A stretch of DNA of 64,000 nt from Subtercola boreus (GCF_003399625.1 NZ_NBXA01000007.1:124001-188000); one strand, 5' to 3'. Counted from the first letter of the stretch, positions 43,169-52,170 are shown. Notes: generated from the letters alone by a model not told the origin. Made by a program: numbers and translations.

Positions 43169-46100
43169 ATGCAAGCCCGAGTCACTGCCATTCTTGTCGC
43201 CCACAACGGGGCCGACCGGCTTCCGCGCACCCTGGATGCGCTGAGAGGCCAGACCCGGCAGCCCGATTCCCTGGTGGTCGTGGATGTCGCATCCAGCGAC
43301 GACTCGGCAGCCCTCCTCACGGCGATGCAGCCGAACGGCTTCCTCTCCTCCTCCACCCGACTCTCTTTCGGCACCGCCATCTCGCACGCGCTCGGCGTGG
43401 TCAGCCCGCCGCAGTCCGAAGACGAGTGGCTCTGGCTGCTCGCACACGACAGTGCTCCCGCTCCGGATGCTCTCGCCGCCCTTCTGGGGGCGGTCGAGGT
43501 GAATCCCTCCGTGGCAGCGGCGGGCCCGAAGCAGATGGAGTGGGACAACCCTTCGTTCATTGCCGGGTTCGGGGAGTCCATCACCCGTTTCGGCGCCAGC
43601 GTGCAACTGGTCGAACGCGAACTCGACCAGGCCCAGCACGACCGGATGAGCGACGTTCTCGGCGTCGGAGCCGCCGGTCTGCTGGTGCGGCACAGCGTCT
43701 GGAACGAGCTCGGCGGGTTCGACCCCGCGCTGCCGACCGCCGACAACGCCCTCGACTTCTCGATCCGCGTGCGTCTTGCGGGGCACCGCGTGATCACGGT
43801 GCCCGACGCGCGGGTCTCGACGAGCGGCGACGGCTACAGCGGTCCCGGGACCTCCGCGAAGGGCGGCGAGCGCCGTCACCGCCAGGCCGTCCGCCGCGCG
43901 GCCCAGCTGCACCGCCGGCTCGTCTACGCGCCGACGTTCGCTGTGCTGTTCCACTGGCTGAGCCTCGTGCCGCTCGCCGTCGCCCGCACCTTCTTCCAGC
44001 TGCTCCGCAAACAGCCGGGTGCGGTCGCCGGCGAGTTCGCGGCAGCTTTCCGCACGGCATTCAGCGGCCGGGTGGGTGAAGCCCGGCGGAGGATCCGTTC
44101 CACCCGGAAAGTGGGCTGGAACGCCATCAACCCCCTGCGGATCGCCAGCGCTGAAGTGCGCCGTCGCAACGCGCTCCTCCGGGAACTCGCGCTCTCCCGC
44201 GCGCGCGGTGCCCGCGGCGCCCATGAGGAGCTCCAGTTCTTCACCGGCGGCGGCGCTGCGATCGTGGTCGTGGCCGCGGTTGTCAGCGCTGTGCTGTTCT
44301 TCCCGCTGTTCCGCGCGCAGGCGCTCGTCGGCGGGTCGTTCCTGCCGCTCTCCGGCACCCCCGGGGGCCTCTGGGCGAACATCGGCTACGGCTGGCGTGA
44401 TCTCGGCCTCGGCTTCGTGGGGTCATCCGACCCCCTCACCTACCTGCTCTCGATCTTCGGGTCGATCACGTTCTGGTCGCCCTCGATCGCCCTCGTCGTG
44501 CTGTACCTCCTCGCACTGCCGCTGGCCGCCCTGGCGGCCTGGTTCTGCGCGGCGAAACTGACCACCCGTCAGGGCCTCCGGGTCTTCGCAGCGATCCTCT
44601 GGACCATCGCACCGCCGTTCCTCGCCTCGCTCGACTCCGGTGCGCTCGGTGCGATCCTCGCCCATCTGCTGCTGCCCTGGCTGATTCTGGCCGCCCTCTC
44701 GGCGGCGCGTTCCTGGTCGGCGTCGGCGATCGCCTCGCTCCTCTTCGCCGCGACCGTGGCCGCCGCGCCGTCGCTCTGGCCCGCGCTCCTCGTGCTCTGG
44801 CTCGGTGCGGTGCTGTTCTCGCGGCGCGCCGTCGCGAGGTACATCGGCATCCCTGTCCCGGCCCTCGTGCTCGTGCTTCCCCTGGCCGTCGAACAGTTCA
44901 TGCGCGGCACGCCGCTCGCCTTCTTCGCGGACCCCGGCACCCCGGCGGCCCACGGGTCGGTGAGCCTTCTCGACCTGTTGATCGGCCTGCCGGAGTCGGG
45001 TATCGGTGGCTGGTCGGACATCGGATCGACCGTGGGCATCGATTCCCCGACTGTCGAACTCGTGGCCGCCATACTGCTGCTTCCGCTCGCACTCATCGCT
45101 CTCGTCGCTCTCTTCCTGCCGCGACCCGGGCGTGCGGTCGTCGGCGTGGCTGTCGCGATCGTCGGCTTCGCGACCGCGTTCGCGTCGACGCTTGTCACGG
45201 TGGCATCGAACGGCCAGGATTCCGTCTCGGTCTGGCCCGCTCCCGGGCAGAGCCTCTACTGGCTCGGAATCGTCGGCGCCGCCGTGGCCGGGCTCTCGAC
45301 GTTCACGCGCCTCGCGAGCATCCCCTCCGTCATCGCCGCCCTGGCCATCGCGGTGCTCGCGGTGCCTCTCGCCACCTCGATGCTGTTCGGTACGAGTTCG
45401 GTGCGGGCCTCGACGGGCGACGCCCTGCCGGCCTTCGTGACGGCAGAGGCGGCGGGCAACCCCCGCGTGGGCACGCTCGTGCTCACGCCGCTCGCCTCGG
45501 GAGCCCTGGCCGCGGCTGTCGTGCACGGCAGCGGTTCGACGCTCGATGCACAGTCGACGCTCGACTCCACGCGCACCGGGCTGAGTGCCAGCGAAGCGCA
45601 GCTCGCCGATCTCGTCGGAAACCTCGCCTCGCGAAGCGGCACCGACGCCAGCGTCGAACTCGCCCGCCTCGGCGTCGAATTCGTCGTGCTGTCGCCAGCG
45701 ACAGGCACCCTCTCCGCTGACGGTGCTGCGGCATCCCCGACCGCGGAGGCTGCGGCGGTCGTCGTGCGTGCCGCGAGCTCCTTCGACGCCAACGCGTCGC
45801 TCACCCCGATCGGGCAGACCTTCGCCGGTGAGCTCTGGCAGATCACCGGCACCCCCGGGTTCTCGGCGCTGCCGGCCCCGGAGCCGACGAATACCGGCAC
45901 CTCCACAGGGCTCCTCATCCTGATCGTGCAGGCGATCGTCTTCGGCCTGGTGCTGCTGCTGGCACTGCCCGCGGGTCGCCTGGAGGCCCACGGCCCTCGC
46001 GCTGTCACGGCAGTCGACGATGTGCCCGAACCGGTGTTCATCGACGAAGAGGAGCTCGACCGGGTCGAAACCGAGCGTGTCGAAGCCGAGCGGGTCGAAA

Positions 46101-46285
46101 CCGAGCGTGCCCGGCACGACGACGAGCTCGTGTTGGCGTCGGGACAGGCTGCGCAGGATGAGTCTGCCGCCGCATCATCCGCCGCATCTTCCGCATCCGC
46201 CACCCCGTCACCTTCCGCAGGATCGCCGTCGCCGACTCCGCCCCCCAGCCCCTCGACTTCCTCGGAGGTGAACCGTGGCGAGTAA
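43169..46285 (+). CDS. Giant GT2 glycosyltransferase-membrane fusion protein
   Basis: A 1038-residue protein. An N-terminal GT2 domain (about 1-225: AILVAHNGADRLPRTLDAL, VDVASSDDS, LLAHDSAP, GGFDPALPTADNALDF) is followed by a helix near 265-285 and a block of about a dozen helices (about 340-760). An extracytoplasmic part (about 765-905), a final helix (about 912-935) and an acidic then Ser/Pro-rich cytoplasmic tail complete it; the tail includes DRVETERVEAERVETER. This fused type is widespread beside whiB in Actinobacteria and is presumed to act in envelope glycan assembly. It overlaps the DUF5719 gene by 11 bases. Confidence 0.88.
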   Translation: MQARVTAILVAHNGADRLPRTLDALRGQTRQPDSLVVVDVASSDDSAALLTAMQPNGFLSSSTRLSFGTAISHALGVVSPPQSEDEWLWLLAHDSAPAPDALAALLGAVEVNPSVAAAGPKQMEWDNPSFIAGFGESITRFGASVQLVERELDQAQHDRMSDVLGVGAAGLLVRHSVWNELGGFDPALPTADNALDFSIRVRLAGHRVITVPDARVSTSGDGYSGPGTSAKGGERRHRQAVRRAAQLHRRLVYAPTFAVLFHWLSLVPLAVARTFFQLLRKQPGAVAGEFAAAFRTAFSGRVGEARRRIRSTRKVGWNAINPLRIASAEVRRRNALLRELALSRARGARGAHEELQFFTGGGAAIVVVAAVVSAVLFFPLFRAQALVGGSFLPLSGTPGGLWANIGYGWRDLGLGFVGSSDPLTYLLSIFGSITFWSPSIALVVLYLLALPLAALAAWFCAAKLTTRQGLRVFAAILWTIAPPFLASLDSGALGAILAHLLLPWLILAALSAARSWSASAIASLLFAATVAAAPSLWPALLVLWLGAVLFSRRAVARYIGIPVPALVLVLPLAVEQFMRGTPLAFFADPGTPAAHGSVSLLDLLIGLPESGIGGWSDIGSTVGIDSPTVELVAAILLLPLALIALVALFLPRPGRAVVGVAVAIVGFATAFASTLVTVASNGQDSVSVWPAPGQSLYWLGIVGAAVAGLSTFTRLASIPSVIAALAIAVLAVPLATSMLFGTSSVRASTGDALPAFVTAEAAGNPRVGTLVLTPLASGALAAAVVHGSGSTLDAQSTLDSTRTGLSASEAQLADLVGNLASRSGTDASVELARLGVEFVVLSPATGTLSADGAAASPTAEAAAVVVRAASSFDANASLTPIGQTFAGELWQITGTPGFSALPAPEPTNTGTSTGLLILIVQAIVFGLVLLLALPAGRLEAHGPRAVTAVDDVPEPVFIDEEELDRVETERVEAERVETERARHDDELVLASGQAAQDESAAASSAASSASATPSPSAGSPSPTPPPSPSTSSEVNRGE

Positions 46286-47708
46286 GTCGTCCGTCTTCCG
46301 CACCGGTCTTCGCATCGTGACCAGCGTCGTCGTCGTCGCAGCCGGCGTCGCCGCCGTCACCGCTGCGGCAACCGTGCCCTGGCCCTCGGTGAGCACCGGG
46401 GTTCCGAGCGTCACCGTCACCCCCGTGGCATCCGACCAGACCCGCGCCTGCCCTGGCCCCTTCGTGACCGTGCCGACCGACGCCGGGGGCGGCTCGTCGA
46501 GCCTCGCGTCCCCGGGCGGCGGCTTCGCGATCTGGACCGGCAGTACCCCCTCCGGCACCTCCGTGACCACCACCGACCTGGCCGCGCCCGACTCACCCGG
46601 TTCCGACGCGAAGCCGCAGAAGCTGACCGCCCCGGGCGGCGACGGCATCCTCATCGCGGGCAGCCAGTCCGAGCAGCAGTTCACCGGCGGTGAGCTCATC
46701 GGGCTCGCCACCTCGGCCTGCGCGGAGCCGGTGGCCGACAGCTGGCTCGCCGCAGGATCCACGACCACGGGACGCTCGAGCGTGATCGTGCTCAGCAACC
46801 CCACGGATGTCGCGGCCACCGTGAACCTCGCGATCTTCAGCGAGGCGGGCGCCGTGCCCGCTCCCGGCGCGAGCGGCATCGTGGTTCCCGCGAACACGCA
46901 GAAGTCGCTCACGCTCGCAGGCCTCGCGCCCGATGCCCTCTCGCCGGTCATCCACGTGACCGCCACCGGCGGACAGGTCTACGCCACGCTGCAGCAGAGC
47001 ATCGTGCGGAGCCTCGACCCGGGCGGCGTGGACCTCGCAGGCCCGACCGAGGCCCCATCGACCAGCCACACCATCGCCGGCATGCAGATCGTCAGCACGA
47101 GCGCCATCGCCGAGCGCGCGGCCGATCCGGCCTCGAGCGACCTGCCGGCGGCTCTCCGGGTCTACGTGCCCGGCTCCGCGGGCGCTGCCGTCGCGGTGAC
47201 CTTCAAGAGCGAGACGCTCGGTGTTCCCGACGTGACGGCGAGCTACAGCGCCCTCGCCGGGGTCGTCACCGATTTTCCCTTCCCGTCGCTGCCCGACGAC
47301 ACCTACAGCGTCACCGTGACCAGTGACCAGCCGGTCGTGGTCGGGTCGCGTTCGTCGGTGGTCAGCGGCGGAACCGACTTCGCCTGGTACCCGGCGAGCC
47401 CGGCGATCGGCGGCACGTTCCTCTTCGCAACGACCGTGGGGCCGAACCCGATCCTCATGCTCGCGAACTCGCAGGGCACCGACGCCGCGGTGACCCTCAC
47501 CCCCGCCGGCGGCGCTCCGGTCACCGCCACGGTGTCGGGCAACTCGGCCTCTGGCATCCCGCTCCAGACGTCGACCACCTACACGGTGACGACGAGCGTT
47601 CCGCTCTCGGCCGGGGTCGGCTACCTCGGTGACGGCCTGATCTCGGCCTACGCGATCAGCCCGCCGAGCCCGCTGGCGTCACCGATCACGGTGTACCCCG
47701 GCGGCTGA
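46275..47708 (+). CDS. DUF5719 family exported protein
   Basis: A 477-residue protein with an N-terminal membrane segment (about residues 10-30: GLRIVTSVVVVAAGVAAVTA) and a long beta-rich extracytoplasmic region typical of DUF5719, including VIVLSNPTDVAATVNLAIFS and ILMLANSQGTDAAVTL, which resemble each other and may be two copies of one beta-sandwich unit. The GTG start lies 11 bases inside the 3' end of the giant GT2 gene, so translation is coupled. The two proteins probably cooperate at the outer face of the membrane. Function unknown. Confidence 0.85.
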   Translation: MASKSSVFRTGLRIVTSVVVVAAGVAAVTAAATVPWPSVSTGVPSVTVTPVASDQTRACPGPFVTVPTDAGGGSSSLASPGGGFAIWTGSTPSGTSVTTTDLAAPDSPGSDAKPQKLTAPGGDGILIAGSQSEQQFTGGELIGLATSACAEPVADSWLAAGSTTTGRSSVIVLSNPTDVAATVNLAIFSEAGAVPAPGASGIVVPANTQKSLTLAGLAPDALSPVIHVTATGGQVYATLQQSIVRSLDPGGVDLAGPTEAPSTSHTIAGMQIVSTSAIAERAADPASSDLPAALRVYVPGSAGAAVAVTFKSETLGVPDVTASYSALAGVVTDFPFPSLPDDTYSVTVTSDQPVVVGSRSSVVSGGTDFAWYPASPAIGGTFLFATTVGPNPILMLANSQGTDAAVTLTPAGGAPVTATVSGNSASGIPLQTSTTYTVTTSVPLSAGVGYLGDGLISAYAISPPSPLASPITVYPGG

Positions 47709-47717
47709 GCCGGTCGG

Positions 47718-47734
47718 CCGGGCGTACGGCCCGG
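47718..47734. terminator. Small hairpin between convergent DUF5719 and zincin-like genes
   Basis: CCGGGC (47718-47723) pairs with GCCCGG (47729-47734) around a GTACG loop. The stem is only 6 bp and no T-run follows, so this is a weak call. Confidence 0.3.
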
Positions 47735-47737
47735 GGG

Positions 47738-48178
47738 CTAGAAGTGCCGGTACCTGTCGGGTGCCAGGTCCCAGGGGTCTTTGCCGAGCAACTCGGCCAC
47801 GGCCCGGAACACGCAGCTCTCGATCACCATCCGTTTGTGCAGCTCATCGTCGCGGTGCAGCTTCGACATGCGCTGGATCGGCAGGCGGAACAGGATGATG
47901 CGCCGCCCGATCACGCTCCACCGGGCCACGGGCGCGCCCTCGACGGGCATCCCGAGCGGAATCGCGCCGATCTCGAACCGCACGTCGGCGAGCTCGTCGG
48001 GCCAGACGCCCTTGAGGTAGTCGGCCGTGGAGGCGACCGTCATCTCGAACAGGTCGATGCGGGTGCGGAGCGGGGGAAGGTGCGGGCCGGTGACAGACGA
48101 GCGCAGGGTTCGGCCGTGGCGGTTGCGGAACCGTGCCGAGGAGGTCTTCGCTGAACCGGAGCGCCGTGAACGTGGCAT
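47738..48178 (-). CDS. Zincin-like (metallopeptidase) family protein without HExxH
   Basis: A 146-residue protein placed by context and overall pattern in the zincin-like metallopeptidase family found next to whiB2: GPHLPPLRTRIDLFEMTV, an IGAIPLGMP segment, RIILFRLPIQRM and a C-terminal IESCVFRAVAELLGKDPWDL. The HExxH zinc motif expected of an active protease is absent; the corresponding helix reads RMVIESCVFRAVAELLG. The basic first 30 residues may bind nucleic acid or membrane. The ATG is six bases after TAAGCT (48185-48190, minus). It diverges from the DUF3499 gene. Confidence 0.8.
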   Translation of the reverse strand: MPRSRRSGSAKTSSARFRNRHGRTLRSSVTGPHLPPLRTRIDLFEMTVASTADYLKGVWPDELADVRFEIGAIPLGMPVEGAPVARWSVIGRRIILFRLPIQRMSKLHRDDELHKRMVIESCVFRAVAELLGKDPWDLAPDRYRHF

Positions 48179-48184
48179 GCACCA

Positions 48185-48232
48185 AGCTTACGGCGCGGCA
48201 CCCGGGGGCCGGGGCATCCGGCGACGTACTCT
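48185..48232. promoter_or_regulatory. Divergent leaderless promoter boxes, zincin-like (minus) and DUF3499 (plus)
   Basis: TAAGCT on minus (48185-48190) is six bases from the ATG at 48178. TACTCT on plus (48227-48232) is seven bases from the ATG at 48240. Neither gene has a ribosome site in the 61-base gap. Confidence 0.5.
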
Positions 48233-48239
48233 GGCAGAG

Positions 48240-48452
48240 ATGAACACCAGAACCTGCTCGCGTGCGGCCTGCGAGAGTGAACCCGTCTCGACCCTGACCT
48301 ACGTCTATGCGGACTCGATGGCGGTGCTCGGCCCGCTGAGCCTCGAACACGAGCCGGGCAGCTACGACCTCTGCGTGCGGCACACCCGGTCCATGTCCGC
48401 GCCGAAGGGCTGGCAGGTCGTGCGGTACGTCTCGGTGGGCAACGAGTACTGA
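48240..48452 (+). CDS. DUF3499 family small protein
   Basis: A 70-residue protein, near full family length. Conserved residues are CSRAACE at the N-terminus, TLTYVYADSMAVLGPLS, YDLCVRHTRSM and GWQVVRYV. The two cysteines in CSRAAC and the Cys/His in LCVRH could bind a metal ion (inferred). ATG 48240 is chosen because the upstream part of the open frame is antisense to the divergent gene and unlike the family. Always near whiB2 in the genomes I recall. Function unknown. Confidence 0.9.
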   Translation: MNTRTCSRAACESEPVSTLTYVYADSMAVLGPLSLEHEPGSYDLCVRHTRSMSAPKGWQVVRYVSVGNEY

Positions 48453-48502
48453 GCGTGTGACCCGCGTTGTCAAGTCATCGGGCTGCGTGCAGGTGCGCGC
48501 GC

Positions 48503-48508
48503 GATAAT
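48503..48508 (+). promoter_or_regulatory. Leaderless promoter box GATAAT for ahcY
   Basis: GATAAT is followed by six bases and the ahcY ATG at 48515, so transcription would start at the A of ATG. GGGAG overlaps this spacer and could act as a ribosome site on longer transcripts. A TTGTCA at 48467-48472 is too far (30 bases) to be its -35. Confidence 0.5.
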
Positions 48509-48514
48509 GGGAGC

Positions 48515-50032
48515 ATGACTTCTGCTCCCACCATTGCGCCTGGTGCGCCCGTCGCCGCTTCGCCCGCCGTCACCGCGCTTCCGTTCAAGGTCCGCGACCT
48601 CACGCTCGCCGAGTCCGGCCGCCACCAGATCCGCCTCGCCGAGAACGAGATGCCCGGGCTGATGGCGCTCCGTTCGGAGTTCGCCGAATCCCAGCCACTG
48701 GCCGGCGCCCGCATCATGGGGTCGCTTCACATGACCGTGCAGACCGCTGTTCTGATCGAGACCCTCGTCGATCTGGGTGCGCAGGTGCGCTGGGTGAGCT
48801 GCAACATCTTCTCGACGCAGGATGAGGCGGCCGCCGCCATCGTCGTCGGCCGCACGGGCACGCCCGATGCACCCGCCGGCGTGCCGGTCTTCGCGTGGAA
48901 GGGCGAGACCCTCGAGGAGTACTGGTGGTGCACCGACCAGGCCTTCGACTGGAGCGCCGAGGCAGCCGCTCTCGGAGCTTCCTTCACCGGGCCCAACATG
49001 ATCCTCGACGACGGCGGTGACGCGACGATGCTCGTGCACAAGGGTCGCGAGTTCGAGCTGGCGGGCGCGGTTCCGGATGCCCAGCCGACCGATTCGTACG
49101 AATACACCGTCGTGCTCGACCTCCTGCGCCGCTCGCTCACTTCGTCGACCGACCGGTGGGGCACGATCGCCGACGAGATCGGCGGGGTCACCGAAGAGAC
49201 CACCACCGGTGTGCACCGCCTCTACGAACTCGCCGCTGCGGGCGACCTGCGGTTTCCCGCCATCAACGTGAACGACTCGGTCACGAAGTCGAAGTTCGAC
49301 AACAAATACGGCATCCGCCACTCCCTGCCCGACGGCCTCAACCGTGCCACCGATGTGCTGATCGGCGGCAAGGTCGTCTTCGTCGTCGGCTACGGCGACG
49401 TCGGCAAGGGCGCCGCCGAGGCCCTCAAGGGCCAGGGTGCGCGCGTGATCGTCAGCGAGATCGATCCGATCAACGCCCTGCAGGCCGCGATGGACGGCTT
49501 CCAGGTCGCCCGCATCGAGACGGTGCTCGACCAGGTCGACATCTTCGTGACCACCACCGGCAACCAGCACGTCATCACCGTCGACCACATCCTCGGCATG
49601 AAGCACCTCGCGATCGTCTCGAACGTCGGCCACTTCGACGACGAGATCGACATCGCGGGCCTCGAACGTGTCGCCGGCGCCGAGAAGGTCGAGATCAAGC
49701 CGCAGGTGCACGAGTGGCGCCTGCCGACCGGCCGCTCGGTGCTCGTTCTGTCGGAGGGTCGCCTGATGAACCTCGGCAACGCCACCGGCCACCCCAGCTT
49801 CGTGATGAGCAACTCGTTCACGAACCAGGTGCTCGCGCAGATCGAGCTGTTCGTCCGCCCCGAGAACTACCCCGTCGGCGTCTACGTGCTGCCGAAGATC
49901 CTCGACGAGAAGGTCGCGCGCCTGCACCTCGACGCCCTCGGTGTGGAGCTCACAGAACTCACCCCCGCGCAGGCCGCCTACATCGGTGTGCCCGTCGATG
50001 GCCCTTACAAGGTGGATCACTACCGCTACTGA
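48515..50032 (+). CDS. ahcY: Adenosylhomocysteinase
   Basis: Hydrolyses S-adenosylhomocysteine to adenosine and homocysteine, relieving inhibition of methyltransferases. It has 505 residues, in the long class with an insertion compared with 430-residue enzymes. Landmarks include [44 protein letters not shown] with catalytic Lys, [10 protein letters not shown] for NAD, and the C-terminal KVDHYRY. ATG 48515 fits the family; an upstream GTG at 48467 adds a Cys/Arg-rich stretch that is not expected. A strong terminator follows. It precedes the mtrAB region as sahH does in Mycobacterium. Confidence 0.97.
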   Translation: MTSAPTIAPGAPVAASPAVTALPFKVRDLTLAESGRHQIRLAENEMPGLMALRSEFAESQPLAGARIMGSLHMTVQTAVLIETLVDLGAQVRWVSCNIFSTQDEAAAAIVVGRTGTPDAPAGVPVFAWKGETLEEYWWCTDQAFDWSAEAAALGASFTGPNMILDDGGDATMLVHKGREFELAGAVPDAQPTDSYEYTVVLDLLRRSLTSSTDRWGTIADEIGGVTEETTTGVHRLYELAAAGDLRFPAINVNDSVTKSKFDNKYGIRHSLPDGLNRATDVLIGGKVVFVVGYGDVGKGAAEALKGQGARVIVSEIDPINALQAAMDGFQVARIETVLDQVDIFVTTTGNQHVITVDHILGMKHLAIVSNVGHFDDEIDIAGLERVAGAEKVEIKPQVHEWRLPTGRSVLVLSEGRLMNLGNATGHPSFVMSNSFTNQVLAQIELFVRPENYPVGVYVLPKILDEKVARLHLDALGVELTELTPAQAAYIGVPVDGPYKVDHYRY

Positions 50033-50063
50033 TCGCCGGGGGGGTCGCCCCGCCCTTGACGTG

Positions 50064-50126
50064 AAAGAGGAGGAGAGCCCCGCAGCGTGCCCATGGCACT
50101 CAATGGGGCTCTCCTCCTCTTTTGTG
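50064..50126 (+). terminator. Strong terminator of ahcY with a nested hairpin
   Basis: AAAGAGGAGGAGAGCCCC (50064-50081) pairs perfectly with 50105-50122, an 18-bp stem, followed by T. The 23-base loop holds a second hairpin, GTGCC-CAT-GGCAC (50087-50099). The RDD gene ends convergently at 50202; the 75 bases between show no gene. Confidence 0.85.
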
Positions 50127-50201
50127 CAGTAGTGGTGTGGTGCGAAGGTCAGCGACGCTTCGTTGTTGCCCTGACGTTGGCCACGAACGCGGCCGTGCCG
50201 C

Positions 50202-51065
50202 TCAGCGGTCGGGGAACCCGTGCGGGCTGCCCGTCAGGGCCGGTGCGAGCCGCTCGAGCCGCGACGCCTCGAGGGCGAGAGAACGCGCCTCGCGCTCCCG
50301 GCGGAGTGCCGCGATGCCGAGCAACAGCACCTCGGGCGGCACCGGGGGCACGGGCGAGACGAACGGGGCCGCCTCGGCGGCAAGAGCCGCAGCGTGGCGG
50401 GCGCGGGCATCCGGAACCATCCGCGGCGACTCCGCGAGGAACTGCGCGATGCGCCGGGAGAGCCGGTCGGGCAGGCGCGCCACGTCGGCGACGGACGCCC
50501 AGGTAGCGAGCCCGGGCGGAACCGGCTGCGCATGCGACACGAGGTGCGGCACCCGCTCGTGCTGGCTGTAGGTTCCGGCGAGCAGGTCCCCGAGCCGCTT
50601 CGCGCGCGGGTTCAGCAGCGAGACCAGGATCGCCAGGCCGCCGAACGTGCCGTAGATCTCGAGCACGCCGGTCAGCGAGCGGATGAGGGCGTGCCGGAGC
50701 GAGATGGATCCGCCGTCGTCCCGCACCACCCGCGCACCGATCACCAGCTTTCCGACCGAACGGCCGTGCGTCAGCGTCTCGACTACGGTCGGCACCACCA
50801 CGACGGCGAAGACGACGCTCGACAGGATGATCGCCTGCGAGATCGCATCGTCCGCCCGCGTCGCCGCCTGCCAGATGCTCGTGAGCAGACCCGCCAGCAC
50901 AACCAGCAGCACTGAGATCAGCACGTCGATCAGGGTGCCAGCGGCCCGCAGGATGAAGCTTGCGGGGCGCACGTCGAGCGCCACGGCCTCGCCGGTGACG
51001 AGAACCTCGTCGTCGTAGTCGAGCGAGTTCGCCCGGGCGACGGGGCGGAGGATCGGCGCTGCCAT
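50202..51065 (-). CDS. RDD family membrane protein
   Basis: A 287-residue protein whose core (about residues 30-170) is an RDD domain with three helices: RPASFILRAAGTLIDVLIS, TLTHGRSVGKLVIGARVV and RHALIRSLTGVLEIYG, then KRLGDLLAGTY. The C-terminal 110 residues are cytoplasmic, Ala/Arg-rich and probably helical. RDD proteins are membrane proteins of uncertain transport or scaffold role, often near SpoIIM and MoxR genes as here. The ATG is six bases after a minus-strand TAGATA. It diverges from the SpoIIM-like gene with only 17 bases between start codons. Confidence 0.92.
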   Translation of the reverse strand: MAAPILRPVARANSLDYDDEVLVTGEAVALDVRPASFILRAAGTLIDVLISVLLVVLAGLLTSIWQAATRADDAISQAIILSSVVFAVVVVPTVVETLTHGRSVGKLVIGARVVRDDGGSISLRHALIRSLTGVLEIYGTFGGLAILVSLLNPRAKRLGDLLAGTYSQHERVPHLVSHAQPVPPGLATWASVADVARLPDRLSRRIAQFLAESPRMVPDARARHAAALAAEAAPFVSPVPPVPPEVLLLGIAALRREREARSLALEASRLERLAPALTGSPHGFPDR

Positions 51066-51082
51066 GGCTATTATCTAAGCAG
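51066..51082. promoter_or_regulatory. 17-base divergent start region, RDD and SpoIIM-like genes
   Basis: The whole gap is GCTATTATCTAAGCAGA-like AT-rich sequence between two ATGs. On minus, TAGATA then six bases then ATG (51065). On plus, TTATCT (51071-51076) or TATTAT (51069-51074) precedes ATG (51083). If both messages are leaderless, their starts are 18 bp apart and the -10 boxes overlap. Confidence 0.5.
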
Positions 51083-52078
51083 ATGGACCTCGACGCCTAC
51101 ACTGCCGCCCATCGAGCCGACTGGGATCGCCTCGATGACCTCGGGCGACGCCGCGCATACTCGGGGCCCGAGGCCGACGAGCTGATCGAGCGGTACCAGT
51201 CCGGTGCAACCGACCTGTCCGCTCTGAAGACGGCCGCCGGATCCACCGTCGCGGGCGACCGGCTCTCGGTCTCGTTGTCCCGGGCGCGGCTCCGTTTCAC
51301 CGCGTCCTCCGGCAACGCCCTCAGGCAGCTGCCGGCATTCTTCGCACTGCAGCTGCCCGCAGCGCTCTACCGGCTGCGCTGGATCGTGCTCACCGTCGCC
51401 CTCGTGACCGTCGTCGTCAGCTCCCTCTACGCGATCTGGGCGCTGAACGACCCGCGGGTGCTGGCGAACTTCGGCAGCGACGCCGACCTGCGGAAGATCG
51501 CCGAGCAGGACTTCGTGGACTACTACTCCGAGAACCCGTCTGCCTCGTTCACCGGCCAGGTCTGGACCAACAATGCCTGGCTCGCAGCCCAGTGCGTGGC
51601 ATTCGGCATCGTGGGAGTCTATGTTCCCTATCTGCTGCTGCAGAACGCCCTGAACCTGGGGGTGAATGCCGCGGTGCTGTTCCACTTCGGGCATGCCGAC
51701 GTGTTCTTCCAGTACATCCTGCCGCACGGGATGCTCGAACTCACAGCGATCTTCGTGGCCGCTGCCGCGGGCCTCCGCATCTTCTGGGCCTGGATCGCGC
51801 CGGGCGGAAGAACCCGCGCCCAGGCGCTCGCTGCCGACGGCCGCGCCCTGTTCACGGTCGCGATCGGGCTGGTGTTCGTGCTCCTCGTCTCCGGCATCAT
51901 CGAGGGTTTCGTGACACCCTCACCGCTGCCGTGGCCCGTCAAACTGGCGATCGGTGCGATGGCACTCGCGGCCTTCCTCTTCTACATGATCCGGGTCGGC
52001 GGGCGCGCCCACCGCGCAGGCGAGACCGGCGACCTCGAGGAGTTCGACAGGGGCGCCCAGCGCCTCGTCGCAACCTGA
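51083..52078 (+). CDS. Stage II sporulation protein M-like membrane protein
   Basis: A 331-residue protein of the SpoIIM family. The cytoplasmic N-terminus (about 1-85) contains DWDRLDDLGRRR and is followed by about six helices, including the NNAWLAAQCVAFGIVGVYVPY segment and HGMLELTAIFVAAAAGLRI, which carry the conserved His/Glu of the family. In sporulating Firmicutes SpoIIM takes part in septal peptidoglycan degradation; in Actinobacteria its role is unknown. Linked to RDD, DUF58 and MoxR genes, suggesting an envelope function. It converges on the DUF58 gene. Confidence 0.92.
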   Translation: MDLDAYTAAHRADWDRLDDLGRRRAYSGPEADELIERYQSGATDLSALKTAAGSTVAGDRLSVSLSRARLRFTASSGNALRQLPAFFALQLPAALYRLRWIVLTVALVTVVVSSLYAIWALNDPRVLANFGSDADLRKIAEQDFVDYYSENPSASFTGQVWTNNAWLAAQCVAFGIVGVYVPYLLLQNALNLGVNAAVLFHFGHADVFFQYILPHGMLELTAIFVAAAAGLRIFWAWIAPGGRTRAQALAADGRALFTVAIGLVFVLLVSGIIEGFVTPSPLPWPVKLAIGAMALAAFLFYMIRVGGRAHRAGETGDLEEFDRGAQRLVAT

Positions 52079-52170
52079 GCCCTCCCTGAGGAGCACCCGC
52101 ACGACTCGCGCCGCACGACGCCGCCCGCTGCCGCCCACCCCGCAGTGCGCCGCGCGCGGCCCCCAGCAGC

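Noticed and set aside
48453-48514. S-adenosylhomocysteine riboswitch upstream of ahcY
   Set aside because: The gap is only 62 bases and the likely transcription start is at the ATG, leaving no room for an aptamer.
50082-50104. Short peptide coded in the ahcY terminator loop
   Set aside because: The CCATGG in the loop is part of the nested hairpin and opens no meaningful frame.
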